Below the pieces are notes generated by a model. The model had not been told where the DNA came from. It saw nothing but the letters and a program-made list of their open reading frames with translations, and searched no databases. Below are positions 11,033 to 19,770 of a stretch of DNA of 64,000 nucleotides, in pieces. The DNA is taken from assembly GCF_030815485.1 (NCBI RefSeq), contig NZ_JAUSWV010000002.1:2294001-2358000 (forward strand), given 5' to 3'. Every line of letters begins with the position of its first letter. The first letter of the stretch is position 1. This DNA is from Streptomyces rishiriensis (lineage in GTDB: Bacteria > Actinomycetota > Actinomycetes > Streptomycetales > Streptomycetaceae). The position numbers and the translations under genes were made by a program.

Positions 11033-12321
11033 CCGGGGCAGCGACGCAGGCGACGACCCAGAAGGCGACGGAGGAAGTGACCGGGGAAGCGATGCAGGAA
11101 ACGACGCAACAAACGACCGGGGAGACGGCCGGGAGGACCACCCCCCTGCACGGCGTCCGCGTCCTCGACCTGGCCACCCTCTTCGCCGGCCCCCTCGCCG
11201 CCACCATGCTCGGCGACTTCGGCGCGGAGGTCGTCAAGGTCGAGCACCCGACCCGGCCGGACCCCTCCCGAGGCCACGGCCCGTCGAAGGACGGCGTGGG
11301 CCTGTGGTGGAAACTCCTCGGCCGCAACAAGCGCGCCATCACCCTCGACCTCTCCAGGCCCGGCGGCCGCGCCACGCTGCTGCGTCTCGCCGCCACCGCC
11401 GACGTGATCATCGAGAACTTCCGCCCCGGCACGCTGGAGAAGTGGGACCTCGGCTGGGACGAACTGTCGGCGGCCAACCCCCGGCTGGTCCTCGCCCGGG
11501 TCACCGCCTTCGGCCAGTTCGGCCCCTACGCGCACCGCCCCGGCTTCGGCACCCTCGCCGAGGCGATGAGCGGGTTCGCGGCGATCACCGGGGAACCGGA
11601 CGCGTCCCCGACCCTCCCGCCCTTCGGCCTGGCCGACTCGATCGCCGGTCTGGCCACCGCCTACGCCGTCATGACGGCCCTCGCCGCCCGCGACCGCACC
11701 GGCGCGGGCCAGGTCGTCGACATGGCGATCATCGAACCCATCCTCACCGTCCTCGGCCCCCAGCCGCTCTGGTACGACCAGCTGGGATACGTCCAGGCCC
11801 GCACCGGCAACCGCTCCGCCAACAACGCCCCGCGCAACACCTACCGCACGGCCGACGGAAGCTGGGTCGCCGTCTCGACGTCCGCCCAGTCGATCGCGGA
11901 GCGCGTGATGTGCCTGGTCGGCCGTCCCGACCTGATCGACGAGCCCTGGTTCGCGACCGGCGCCGACCGGGCCGCCCACGCCGACCTGCTCGACGAGGCG
12001 GTGGGCAGCTGGATCGCCGCCCGAAGCCGCGCCGACGTCCTGGCCGCCTTCGAGAAGGCGGAGGCGGCGATCGCCCCCATCCAGGACGTACGCGACGTGA
12101 TGGCGGACCCCCAGTACCAGGCCCTCGACACGATCACCTCGGTCGAGGACCCGGAGCTGGGCCGGATCCGCATGCAGAACGTCCTCTTCCGGCTCTCCTC
12201 CACGCCCGGCGCGATCCGCTGGACCGGTCGCCCGCACGGCGCCGACACGGAGGAGGTCCTGACCGAACTGGGCCTGACCCCGGCCGAGCTGACGTCCCTC
12301 CGCGAGGCGGGCGCCGTATGA
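11029..12321 (+). CDS. CaiB/BaiF-type class III CoA-transferase
   Basis: The 430-residue protein is a formyl-CoA transferase/CaiB-family enzyme that moves CoA between carboxylic acids. LHGVRVLDLATLFAGPLAA, DFGAEVVKVEHP and the NKRAITLDL region are typical. Residues 2-38 are an extra Thr/Gln/Glu-rich tail built from near-repeats of TQ and TGE. By eye the catalytic Asp position of formyl-CoA transferase aligns with Glu236 in GQVVDMAIIEP. The ATGA overlap with the kinase shows coupled translation. It probably activates an acid for the lyase encoded next; the acid is unknown. Confidence 0.85.
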   Translation: MTGAATQATTQKATEEVTGEAMQETTQQTTGETAGRTTPLHGVRVLDLATLFAGPLAATMLGDFGAEVVKVEHPTRPDPSRGHGPSKDGVGLWWKLLGRNKRAITLDLSRPGGRATLLRLAATADVIIENFRPGTLEKWDLGWDELSAANPRLVLARVTAFGQFGPYAHRPGFGTLAEAMSGFAAITGEPDASPTLPPFGLADSIAGLATAYAVMTALAARDRTGAGQVVDMAIIEPILTVLGPQPLWYDQLGYVQARTGNRSANNAPRNTYRTADGSWVAVSTSAQSIAERVMCLVGRPDLIDEPWFATGADRAAHADLLDEAVGSWIAARSRADVLAAFEKAEAAIAPIQDVRDVMADPQYQALDTITSVEDPELGRIRMQNVLFRLSSTPGAIRWTGRPHGADTEEVLTELGLTPAELTSLREAGAV

Positions 12322-13151
12322 CGAACACCCCTCTGACCTGGCTCTACGTCCCCGGCGACCGCCCGCAGACCGTCACCAAGGCCCTCGCCTGCGGTGCCGA
12401 CGTCGTCATCGTCGACCTCGAGGACGCGGTCGCCCCGGACCGCAAGGAGTACGCCCGCACGGCCACCGCCGAACGCCTCGGCGAGCCCCAGCCGGTCCCG
12501 GTCCATGTCCGGGTGAACGCCCTGGACAGCCCCTTCGCGGCGGCGGACCTCCGCACGCTGGCAGCCCTCCCCGGGGTATCCGCCCTGCGCCTGCCGAAGG
12601 TGACGTCCCCGCACCAGATCATCCGCGTCGCCGATTCCGTTCCGTCCGGCAACCGTGGAGCCACCCCCCTCCACGCCCTCCTGGAAACGGCCCTCGGCAT
12701 CGAACACGCCTACGCCATCGCCTGCGCCCACCCCTCGCTGCGCGGCATCGCCCTCGGCGAGGCGGACCTACGAGCGGACCTGGGCGTCCGCGACGACGCG
12801 GGCCTCGACTGGTCCCGCGCCCGTGTCGTGGTCGCCGCCCGGGCCGCGGGTCTGGCGCCCCCACCCCAGTCGGTGCACCCCGACATCCGCGACCTGGAGG
12901 GCCTCGCCACCAGCTGCGCCCGCGGCCGCACCCTCGGCTTTCTGGGCCGAGCCGCCATCCACCCGCGCCAGCTGCCGATCATCGAACGGGCCTACCTGCC
13001 CACCCAGCACGAGCTGGAGGAAGCCGAGACGATCGTGAAGGCGGCGGCCACCGAGCGGGGAGCCCAGGCCCTGCCGGACGGCCGCTTCATCGACGCGGCC
13101 GTGGTGGCGATGGCACAGCGCACCCTGTCGCTGGCAGCCCGCGGGGACTGA
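12318..13151 (+). CDS. CitE-like HpcH/HpaI-family acyl-CoA lyase
   Basis: The 277-residue TIM-barrel protein resembles the citrate lyase beta subunit and related malyl-CoA or methylmalyl-CoA lyases and thioesterases. It shows YVPGDRP, the Mg2+-binding VDLEDAV, LPKV, a Glu in LLETALGI, and GEADLRADLG, ending with AAIHPRQL. ATG 12318 overlaps the transferase stop. No other citrate lyase subunits lie nearby, so a stand-alone acyl-CoA C-C lyase or thioesterase is more likely than citrate lyase. It closes the operon, followed by a strong hairpin. Confidence 0.85.
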   Translation: MTNTPLTWLYVPGDRPQTVTKALACGADVVIVDLEDAVAPDRKEYARTATAERLGEPQPVPVHVRVNALDSPFAAADLRTLAALPGVSALRLPKVTSPHQIIRVADSVPSGNRGATPLHALLETALGIEHAYAIACAHPSLRGIALGEADLRADLGVRDDAGLDWSRARVVVAARAAGLAPPPQSVHPDIRDLEGLATSCARGRTLGFLGRAAIHPRQLPIIERAYLPTQHELEEAETIVKAAATERGAQALPDGRFIDAAVVAMAQRTLSLAARGD

Positions 13152-13170
13152 CCCGGCCCGTCGCGCACAG

Positions 13171-13210
13171 ACGACGAGGGCGCCCGGCAGACCCCGGGCG
13201 CCCTCGTCGT
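13171..13210. terminator. Strong bidirectional hairpin terminator
   Basis: Arms of 17 bp (ACGACGAGGGCGCCCGG and its exact complement) surround a 6-nt loop between the convergent CitE-like gene and lgt. There is no T-tract, as is common for Streptomyces terminators. Confidence 0.85.
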
Positions 13211-13228
13211 CGTACGAACGACCAGTCG

Positions 13229-14374
13229 TCAGCTCTTCTTGCCGGCCGACCCGGCCCCGTCCTTCAGCCCGGCCTCGGCGGAGGGCTTGGTGTCGCCCGA
13301 GTCCTCGGCGTCGGCCTTGGCCTCGTCGCCCTTGACCTCGCCCTTGTCCTTGGCGTCGGCAACGTCCTCGGCCTCGGCCGCGTCCTTCGCTTCGGCGTCC
13401 GTCCCGGCCTCGGCTTCGCCGTCACCCTTGGCATCGGTCTCGGCGCCGGCCTCAGCCTCGCCCTTGGCCTTGTCCTTGGCGTCGGCGACGTCCTCGGCCT
13501 CGGCCGCGTCCTTCGGCTTGCCCGCGCCGTCGGCTTCCGTCTCACCGCCGGAGGCAACCGCACCCGGCTCGACCACCGCTTCGCGCCCCGGACGCTTCTT
13601 CGCCGAGATCACGATGTAGATCACCGCGAGCAGGAACACGACCAACGCGGTCCAGTCGTTCAGCCGCAGGCCCAGGATGTGGTGGGCGTCGTCGACCCGC
13701 ATGTACTCGATCCACGCACGGCCCACGCAGTACGTGGCGACGTACAGCGCGAAGGTGCGTCCGTGGCCCAGCTTGAACCGGCGGTCGGCCCAGATGACGA
13801 GCAGGGCGACGCCGACGCACCACAGCGACTCGTACAGGAACGTCGGGTGGTAGTAGCCGGGCACCCGCCCGTCCGCCGAGGACGTGATGTGCAGCGCCCA
13901 GGGGAGGTCGGTCTGCTTGCCGTACAGCTCCTGGTTGAACCAGTTGCCCCAGCGGCCGATGGCCTGGGCCAGGGCGATGCCGGGCGCGATGGCGTCGGCA
14001 TAGGCGGGCAGGGCGATGCCCCGACGGCGACAGCCGATCCACGCGCCCACCGCGCCGAGCGCGATCGCGCCCCAGATACCGAGGCCGCCCTCCCACACCT
14101 TGAAGGCGTCCACCCAGTCACGGCCCTCGCTGAAGTACAGCTCGTAGTCCGTGATCACGTGGTAGAGCCGGCCGCCGACCAGGCCGAAAGGCACCGCCCA
14201 GACGGCGATGTCGGCCACCGTGCCGGGCTGCCCGCCACGGGCGACCCAGCGCCTGTTGCCGAGCCAGACCCCGACGAAGACGCCGATGATGATGCAGAAC
14301 GCGTAGCCGCGCAACGGAACGGGGCCGAGATACAGCACCCCGTGCGACGGGCTGGGAATGTAGGCAAGTTCCAT
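13229..14374 (-). CDS. lgt: Prolipoprotein diacylglyceryl transferase with long charged C-terminal tail
   Basis: Lgt transfers diacylglycerol from phosphatidylglycerol to the lipobox Cys of prolipoproteins in the plasma membrane. About seven membrane helices fill residues 1-265, with GGRLYHV and the family signature GRWGNWFNQELYG. Residues 270-381 form a soluble Lys/Glu/Ala/Asp tail containing two copies of KDAAEAEDVADAKDK, far beyond the usual length of about 290. The matching DNA repeats are at 13343-13389 and 13469-13515. ATG 14374 precedes the N-terminal MELAYIPSPSHGV; no good ribosome binding site is visible. lspA, the next pathway step, is at 52335. Confidence 0.95.
   Translation of the reverse strand: MELAYIPSPSHGVLYLGPVPLRGYAFCIIIGVFVGVWLGNRRWVARGGQPGTVADIAVWAVPFGLVGGRLYHVITDYELYFSEGRDWVDAFKVWEGGLGIWGAIALGAVGAWIGCRRRGIALPAYADAIAPGIALAQAIGRWGNWFNQELYGKQTDLPWALHITSSADGRVPGYYHPTFLYESLWCVGVALLVIWADRRFKLGHGRTFALYVATYCVGRAWIEYMRVDDAHHILGLRLNDWTALVVFLLAVIYIVISAKKRPGREAVVEPGAVASGGETEADGAGKPKDAAEAEDVADAKDKAKGEAEAGAETDAKGDGEAEAGTDAEAKDAAEAEDVADAKDKGEVKGDEAKADAEDSGDTKPSAEAGLKDGAGSAGKKS
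13343..13515. repeat. 47-bp direct repeat inside lgt tail
   Basis: Copies at 13343-13389 and 13469-13515 differ at one base (a/g). They encode the duplicated acidic-lysine segment of the Lgt tail and could recombine to change tail length. Confidence 0.8.
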
Positions 14375-14468
14375 GGCAGGGACGACGCTACCGTGCCGGA
14401 CCGGGCCGACGACGGGCAGCCCGGCTACGGCTCCATAACGGGCGGGTGCGCAGGGGGTTCACCCCTGA

Positions 14469-15245
14469 TCACCCTTGGTCGGCCTCCTCCACCATCTGCT
14501 TCAGCTTGGCCGGTGTCATCGACTGGTCGGCGTAAATGTTCTTGCCGTTGAACAGCACGGTCGGAGTGCCGCCGAAATGGCCGTTCTGAAAGGCCTGGTC
14601 GGACTTCGCGACCCAGCTGTTGTGCGTGCCGTCCTCGACACAGGTACGGAACGCCGGCGTGTCGAGGCCGTCGACCTTGGCCGCGAGTCCGATGAGCTTG
14701 CTGTTCTCGGCGAAGGCGTCGTCGGTCTCCTCCGGCTGGTTCTCGTAGAGCACGTCGTGGTACGCGGGGAACTTCCCGACGTCCTGCGCGCACGCCGCCG
14801 CGTTGGCCGCGTTACGGGAGCCACTGCCGCCCATGTTGCCGTCGATGAGGGTGGCCAGGTGGTACTCGACCCTGAGCTTCCCGGCGCCCGTCAGCTCGTG
14901 GATCGTCGGCCGGTACGCCGCCTCGAAGGCCTTGCAGGCCGGGCAGCGGAAGTCCTCCCACACCGTGAGCGTGGACTTGGCGCCGTCCTTGCCGACGGGG
15001 ATGGCCGGCGCGTCCTCGCCCAGCGCTCCGGAGGGCGCCACGACCGGGCCCGCCTTGTCGCTGCTGTCGTCCTTGCCGGAGTTCGCCGCGACGACCCCGA
15101 TCACCGCCGCCAGACCCAGGACGCAGACGACGCTCGACGCGACGATCAGCGTCCGCCGTCGCCGCTCCGCGGCCTTCTGTTTCTCTCGCTCGTCCGCCAG
15201 CCGCTCCCTGGCGGTGCGCTTTCCCGCACGATTCTTCTCGCTCAC
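14469..15245 (-). CDS. Membrane-anchored DsbA-like thioredoxin-fold protein (CPAC)
   Basis: The 258-residue protein has a basic cytoplasmic start, one transmembrane helix (about residues 32-54) and an extracytoplasmic DsbA-type domain. The redox motif is FRCPACKAF, and a cis-Pro loop is visible in GGTPTVLFNG. It probably makes or reshuffles disulfides in exported proteins. The start is GTG 15245 preceded by GGGG. It lies between trpA and lgt on the same strand. A second relative with CPVC is at 43971-44783. Confidence 0.88.
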   Translation of the reverse strand: MSEKNRAGKRTARERLADEREKQKAAERRRRTLIVASSVVCVLGLAAVIGVVAANSGKDDSSDKAGPVVAPSGALGEDAPAIPVGKDGAKSTLTVWEDFRCPACKAFEAAYRPTIHELTGAGKLRVEYHLATLIDGNMGGSGSRNAANAAACAQDVGKFPAYHDVLYENQPEETDDAFAENSKLIGLAAKVDGLDTPAFRTCVEDGTHNSWVAKSDQAFQNGHFGGTPTVLFNGKNIYADQSMTPAKLKQMVEEADQG

Positions 15246-15346
15246 ACCCCCAGAACGAACCGGGGAGGCGCATTGCGCCTCCCCGTCTCCAGGTCCACCC
15301 GTTCGAGTGACCCGGAGAAATGTCCGCTCTGTTCCGCCTGTCCCGG

Positions 15347-16183
15347 CTACACCTGTCGGCGCACGCCCTTGGCCAGCTCGCCCGCGAGCTCGCGGACCGC
15401 CTCGACACCGGCCGCGTCGTCCGGCGCGTCCAGCATCCGCTTGACGAACGCCGAGCCGACGATCACGCCGTCGGCGAAGCCGGCGACCTCGGCGGCCTGC
15501 CTCGCGTCGGAGACGCCGAGGCCGACGCAGACGGGCAGGCCGGTCCCGGTGGCCCGGGTCCGCTCGACCAGGTCCTGGGCCTGCGCGCCCACCGACTCAC
15601 GGGTGCCGGTGACCCCCATCAGCGAGGCGGCGTAGACGAAGCCGCTGCCCGCCTCGGTGATCTGCGCGAGCCGTGCCTCCTTGCTGCTCGGCGCCACGAC
15701 GAAGACCGTCGCGAGGCCGTGCTTGTGGGCGTGCTCCCGCCACAGCGCCGACTCCTGCACCGGCAGGTCGGGCAGGATGCAGCCCGCGCCGCCCGCCTCG
15801 GCCAGCTCGGCGGTGAAGCGCTCGACCCCGTAGCGGTCGATCGGGTTCCAGTACGTCATGACGAGAATCGGCTTCCCGGTGGCCTCGAAGGCCTCCCGGA
15901 CCGTCCGCATCACATCCGCGATCCGCACCCCGCCGCGCAGGGCGATGTCGTCGGCGGTCTGGATGACCGGACCGTCGAGGACCGGGTCGCTGTGCGGCAG
16001 ACCCACCTCGACGACGTCCGCACCACCGTCGATGACGGCCTTGATCGCCTCGATGCCGCCGTCCACGGTCGGGAACCCGGCCGGGAGGTAGGCGATGAGC
16101 GCGGCGCGGCCCTCGGCCTTGGCCCCGGCGAGGGTGTCCGACAGCAGCCCGCTCTTCCCCCCGGTGAACTCGGCCCCGCTCAC
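15347..16183 (-). CDS. trpA: Tryptophan synthase alpha subunit
   Basis: TrpA splits indole-3-glycerol phosphate into indole and glyceraldehyde 3-phosphate and channels indole to TrpB. The 278 residues show the catalytic Glu in [16 protein letters not shown] and the Asp in [12 protein letters not shown]. The phosphate-binding loop [11 protein letters not shown] is followed by [12 protein letters not shown] 16183 overlaps the trpB stop by 4 nt. Confidence 0.97.
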   Translation of the reverse strand: MSGAEFTGGKSGLLSDTLAGAKAEGRAALIAYLPAGFPTVDGGIEAIKAVIDGGADVVEVGLPHSDPVLDGPVIQTADDIALRGGVRIADVMRTVREAFEATGKPILVMTYWNPIDRYGVERFTAELAEAGGAGCILPDLPVQESALWREHAHKHGLATVFVVAPSSKEARLAQITEAGSGFVYAASLMGVTGTRESVGAQAQDLVERTRATGTGLPVCVGLGVSDARQAAEVAGFADGVIVGSAFVKRMLDAPDDAAGVEAVRELAGELAKGVRRQV

Positions 16184-17463
16184 TTGGCGTCCTCCTCGAT
16201 CTCGGCGGTGTCGGCCGCGTTGGCGGCGACCTCGGCGTCGGTGTCGTACAGGCCGAAGTAACGCGCGGCCGTGTCCATGTCCTTGTCGCCGCGGCCGGAC
16301 AGGTTGACGACGATCAGCCCGTCCTTGCCCAGCTCCCTGCCCACCTCGAGGGCCCCGGCCAGCGCGTGCGCGCTCTCGATCGCCGGGATGATGCCCTCGG
16401 TGCGCGACAGCAGACGCAGCGCCTGCATGGCCGCGTCGTCGGTGACCGCGCGGTACTCGCCGCGTCCGCTGTCCTTGAGGTAGGAGTGCTCGGGGCCGAT
16501 ACCCGGGTAGTCCAGACCCGCCGAGATGGAGTACGGCTCGGTGATCTGGCCCTCGTCGTCCTGGAGGACGTAGGAGCGCGAGCCGTGCAGGATGCCGGGC
16601 TCGCCCGCGGTGAGGGTCGCCGCGTGCTCGCCGGTGTCGATGCCGTGACCGGCCGGCTCGCAGCCGACGAGCCGGACGCCGTCGTCCGGGATGAAGGCGT
16701 GGAAGAGGCCGATGGCGTTGGAGCCGCCGCCGACACAGGCGACCGCCACGTCGGGCAGGCGCCCCGCGCGCTCCAGGATCTGGCGGCGGGCCTCGACGCC
16801 GATGACACGGTGGAAGTCGCGCACCATCGCCGGGAAGGGATGCGGTCCGGCGACCGTGCCGAAGAGGTAGTGCGTGTGGTCGACGTTGGCGACCCAGTCG
16901 CGGAAGGCCTCGTTGATGGCGTCCTTCAGCGTGCGGCTGCCGGACTTCACCGCCACGACCTCGGCGCCCAGCATGCGCATACGCGCCACGTTGAGGGCCT
17001 GGCGCCGGGTGTCGATCTCACCCATGTAGATGGTGCACTCGAGCCCGAAGAGGGCGCAGGCCGTGGCCGTCGCCACGCCGTGCTGGCCGGCGCCGGTCTC
17101 GGCGATCACGCGGGTCTTGCCCATGCGCCGGGTGAGCAGGGCCTGCCCGAGCACATTGTTGATCTTGTGGGAACCGGTGTGGTTGAGGTCCTCGCGCTTG
17201 AGGAACACCCGGGCGCCGCCGGCGTGTTCGGCGAACCTCGGCACCTCGGTGAGGGAGCTGGGCCGGCCGGTGTAGTGCAGGAGCAGGTCGTCGAGCTCGC
17301 GGGCGAACTCGGGGTCGTGCTTCGCCTTGTCGTACTCGACGGCGACCTCGTCCACGGCGGCGACGAGGGCCTCCGGGATGAACTTGCCGCCGAACGCGCC
17401 GAAGTAGCCTTCGGCGCTGGGGACCTGACCCTCGGGGTCGGGAACGAAGAACTCGCTGGGCAT
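16180..17463 (-). CDS. trpB: Tryptophan synthase beta subunit
   Basis: TrpB is a PLP enzyme that joins indole with serine to form tryptophan. The 427 residues include the cofactor lysine in HTGSHKINN, the catalytic Glu in [13 protein letters not shown], and the phosphate loop GGGSNAIG. The N-terminus is slightly longer than in enteric TrpB and the C-terminus carries an acidic tail. ATG 17463 follows an untranslated gap after trpM. Confidence 0.97.
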   Translation of the reverse strand: MPSEFFVPDPEGQVPSAEGYFGAFGGKFIPEALVAAVDEVAVEYDKAKHDPEFARELDDLLLHYTGRPSSLTEVPRFAEHAGGARVFLKREDLNHTGSHKINNVLGQALLTRRMGKTRVIAETGAGQHGVATATACALFGLECTIYMGEIDTRRQALNVARMRMLGAEVVAVKSGSRTLKDAINEAFRDWVANVDHTHYLFGTVAGPHPFPAMVRDFHRVIGVEARRQILERAGRLPDVAVACVGGGSNAIGLFHAFIPDDGVRLVGCEPAGHGIDTGEHAATLTAGEPGILHGSRSYVLQDDEGQITEPYSISAGLDYPGIGPEHSYLKDSGRGEYRAVTDDAAMQALRLLSRTEGIIPAIESAHALAGALEVGRELGKDGLIVVNLSGRGDKDMDTAARYFGLYDTDAEVAANAADTAEIEEDAK

Positions 17464-17518
17464 GCGGAAACCTCACGGTGAGTGTGTGTCGGACACCGAA
17501 TCGCCGTGGGGGCAGGGA

Positions 17519-17743
17519 TTACCGGCCGGCTGCGAGACCATCGCTGCCGGTCGCGCCGTTCCCCGCGCCCCTGACGGGGCGCTGCCATCGCATGCCGTTC
17601 ACCTGGCCGGGCTCGTCCCCGATGACGTAGCGCACACGCCTGCCGTGCACCCGGCGTGCGGGCGCGCGGCAACCACGGGGGCGGCAGCCGCGCGCGAGGC
17701 GGGCGTACCGGTCCGTGGTCTTCTCGGCGGTCGTCGGAGTCAT
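17519..17743 (-). CDS. trpM: Small Arg-rich protein TrpM, tryptophan biosynthesis modulator
   Basis: The 74-residue Arg/Gly-rich peptide lies between trpC and trpB, exactly where Streptomyces carry trpX/trpM. The S. coelicolor protein has been described as a modulator of tryptophan biosynthesis and development. RYARLARGCRPRGCRAPARR and RYVIGDEPGQVNGMRWQRP look like the family core; the last 18 residues are Gly/Ala-rich and less certain. It is basic, has two Cys and no recognised domain. The start ATG 17743 is 22 nt after trpC with a weak ribosome binding site. Confidence 0.72.
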   Translation of the reverse strand: MTPTTAEKTTDRYARLARGCRPRGCRAPARRVHGRRVRYVIGDEPGQVNGMRWQRPVRGAGNGATGSDGLAAGR

Positions 17744-17764
17744 CGGATCAAGCCTAGCGGGGTC

Positions 17765-18574
17765 TCAGCCCCGGCCGTGCCGGAGTGCGGGGTGCTCGCC
17801 CGCCGCCACCAGGTCGGCCACCGCGGTCTTCGGGTCGCGGCCCGTCACCAGGGATTCGCCGACCAGGACGGCGTCGGCGCCGGCGTTGGCGTACGCGATG
17901 AGGTCGTGCGGGCCCCGGACGCCGGACTCGGCGACGCTGACGACGTGGGCCGGGATCTCGGGGGCGACGCGCTCGAAGGTGCCCCGGTCGACCTCGAGGG
18001 TCTTCAGGTTGCGCGCGTTGACGCCGATCACCTTGGCGCCGGCGTCGACCGCGCGCTCGACCTCGTCCTCGTCATGGACCTCGACGAGCGGGGTGAGGCC
18101 GATGGAGACGGCGCGCTCGATCAGCGACTCGAGGGCCGGCTGCTCGAGGGCGGCCACGATCAGCAGCGCGAGGTCGGCGCCGTACGCGCGGGCCTCCCAC
18201 AGCTGGTACGAGGTGACGATGAAGTCCTTGCGCAGGACGGGGATGTCGACCCGCGCGCGTACCGCCTCGAGGTCGGCGAGGGAGCCGCCGAAGCGGCGCT
18301 GTTCGGTGAGGACGGAGATGACGGCCGCGCCGCCCGCCTCGTAGTCCGCGGCCAGTCCGGCCGGATCGGCGATCGCGGCCAGCGCGCCCTTGGACGGGCT
18401 GGAGCGCTTGACCTCGCAGATCACCTTGACGCCGTCGCCCCGGAGCGCGGCCACCCCGTCCTTGGCTGCGGGGGCCTTCGCCGCGCGCTCCTTGAGCTCG
18501 TCGAGGCTGACGCGCGCCTGCCGCTCCGCGAGGTCGGCACGGACTCCGTCGATGATCTCGTCGAGCACACTCAC
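17765..18574 (-). CDS. trpC: Indole-3-glycerol phosphate synthase
   Basis: TrpC closes the indole ring from CdRP. The 269-residue TIM barrel has [19 protein letters not shown] with the catalytic Lys, GVNARNL and VAESG, all family landmarks. It is monofunctional, with no fused TrpF; PriA at 24698-25423 should supply that step. GTG 18574 has AAGGGGG about 8 nt upstream. It leads the trpC-trpM-trpB-trpA run. Confidence 0.97.
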   Translation of the reverse strand: MSVLDEIIDGVRADLAERQARVSLDELKERAAKAPAAKDGVAALRGDGVKVICEVKRSSPSKGALAAIADPAGLAADYEAGGAAVISVLTEQRRFGGSLADLEAVRARVDIPVLRKDFIVTSYQLWEARAYGADLALLIVAALEQPALESLIERAVSIGLTPLVEVHDEDEVERAVDAGAKVIGVNARNLKTLEVDRGTFERVAPEIPAHVVSVAESGVRGPHDLIAYANAGADAVLVGESLVTGRDPKTAVADLVAAGEHPALRHGRG

Positions 18575-18618
18575 GCGAGCGGCCCCCTTCCAGCGGTTGA
18601 GACGTTGGCAGTTTCAGC

Positions 18619-18651
18619 GACCACCGGCCACCCGTGGAAAAAGAGGTGGTC
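18619..18651 (-). promoter_or_regulatory. Inverted repeat in the trpC leader
   Basis: Arms GACCACC and GGTGGTC enclose a loop with a T-run and an inner CCAC/GTGG pair, giving two mutually exclusive stems 45-77 nt upstream of trpC. It could be part of an attenuation-like leader, but no leader peptide with Trp codon runs is visible. Confidence 0.25.
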
Positions 18652-18778
18652 ACTGCGATGGTATCCGGAGGAAGGCGAAGGCCTCACATCCGGTTGACGG
18701 CGGTACCTCCCGCGCCCTCGAACCAGCTTCGCACGACTCGGGCGGCAGGCGCCCCCGTACCGGACGTCCGCCCGTTGA

Positions 18779-19237
18779 TCAAGGATGCAGCCAGCCACCG
18801 AACGGCAGGTTCCGGACGACCGTGAAGACCAGCAGGAACGCGCCCAGCGTCCACAGCTGCGCCAGGGTGGGTTCCACGCGCGCGGGGCGTCCGCGCACCG
18901 CACGGACCACCCAGACGGTCCACACCACCGCGAAGCCCAGACAGCCGACGACCGCGAGTGCGTTGTCGTGCAGCGCGGCGGCGAGATCTCCGTGCACGAG
19001 GGCGTGCGCGCCGCGCAGTCCGCCGCAGCCCGGGCAGTACAGGCCCGTGATGCGCAGGAGCGGGCAGACCGGGTAGTGGCCGGGCTCGTTGGGGTCGACG
19101 GTCCCCACGTACGCGAAGGCCCCGGCGACGGCCGCGAGGATCCCGGCGGGCACCGCCAGTCGTCCGAGCACGGTTCCCGGGGGTGTCGGATGCGTCCGGG
19201 GTGTCACCCGCTGGCTGTCGGCGTTCACACCTCGCAT
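18779..19237 (-). CDS. DUF2752-family membrane protein
   Basis: The 152-residue protein has three predicted transmembrane helices and the DUF2752 hallmark CPLLRITGLYCPGCGGLRG, a Cys-rich loop followed by an Ala/Leu helix. Function is unknown. ATG 19237 is preferred over the longest frame (19300), because that extension would read through the terminator hairpin at 19264-19301. GGCGGGG sits 4 nt upstream. It lies just upstream of trpC on the same strand, with a 204-nt gap. Confidence 0.78.
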   Translation of the reverse strand: MRGVNADSQRVTPRTHPTPPGTVLGRLAVPAGILAAVAGAFAYVGTVDPNEPGHYPVCPLLRITGLYCPGCGGLRGAHALVHGDLAAALHDNALAVVGCLGFAVVWTVWVVRAVRGRPARVEPTLAQLWTLGAFLLVFTVVRNLPFGGWLHP

Positions 19238-19263
19238 TGTGCCCCGCCGGGGCGCCACGCGCG

Positions 19264-19301
19264 CGTGAGGGGCGGCCGGTGTGCACCGGCCGCCCCTCAC
19301 G
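19264..19301 (-). terminator. Long GC hairpin after the HGxxPAAW gene
   Basis: CGTGAGGGGCGGCCGGTG and its exact complement are separated by only two bases, an 18-bp inverted repeat 38 nt past the stop of the gene at 19339. No T-tract is present. Confidence 0.75.
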
Positions 19302-19338
19302 AGGTCCTGCGGAAGTCCTGCCGCCGTCCTACGGGGGC

Positions 19339-19590
19339 TCAGGCTTCGGCGCCCGCCGGCTCGCGGGTGGTCGTCACCTGGTGCACCGGGTGGGCGTCCT
19401 TCGGCATGCCGAGGCCCATCGCGCGCATGATGCCGCCGACGACACCACCGAGAGCCACGATCACCATGCCGGCCCAGAAGCCGAGCGGCTCGGCCATCAC
19501 CATGAACGCGCCCGCGACGATGAACCCGATGAAGACGATGGTGACACCGGTCCAGGCGGCCGGGGTGTGTCCGTGGCTGCTGCCCGCCAT
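19339..19590 (-). CDS. HGxxPAAW-family two-helix membrane protein
   Basis: The 83-residue protein begins MAGSSHGHTPAAWTG, the HGxxPAAW signature of a small actinobacterial family. Two hydrophobic segments (about residues 14-34 and 38-58) follow, with a short polar tail. AGGAG lies 7 nt before ATG 19590. Its place between the TIGR02234 protein and DUF2752 in the trp region is conserved in Streptomyces. Function unknown. Confidence 0.85.
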   Translation of the reverse strand: MAGSSHGHTPAAWTGVTIVFIGFIVAGAFMVMAEPLGFWAGMVIVALGGVVGGIMRAMGLGMPKDAHPVHQVTTTREPAGAEA

Positions 19591-19770
19591 GACTTGCTCC
19601 TCATTGCTGTCTCTGTGTCCGTCCGAGCCGGACGCTCGTCGTCCATTGTCCCGTACCCGCGCGCGCCGCGGACGCGGGGGTGGCTTCCGATCGCGTCTGA
19701 TTCACCACATCGGGAAACTCGCGACCGGACGTGGACCCGGACCTGGTCCGCGGGCTCCGCGCGCGGTGTT

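Noticed and set aside
18570..18653. A trp leader peptide starting at GTG 18653
   Set aside because: The frame has a single Trp codon and runs into trpC without a stop, so it is not a classical attenuator peptide.
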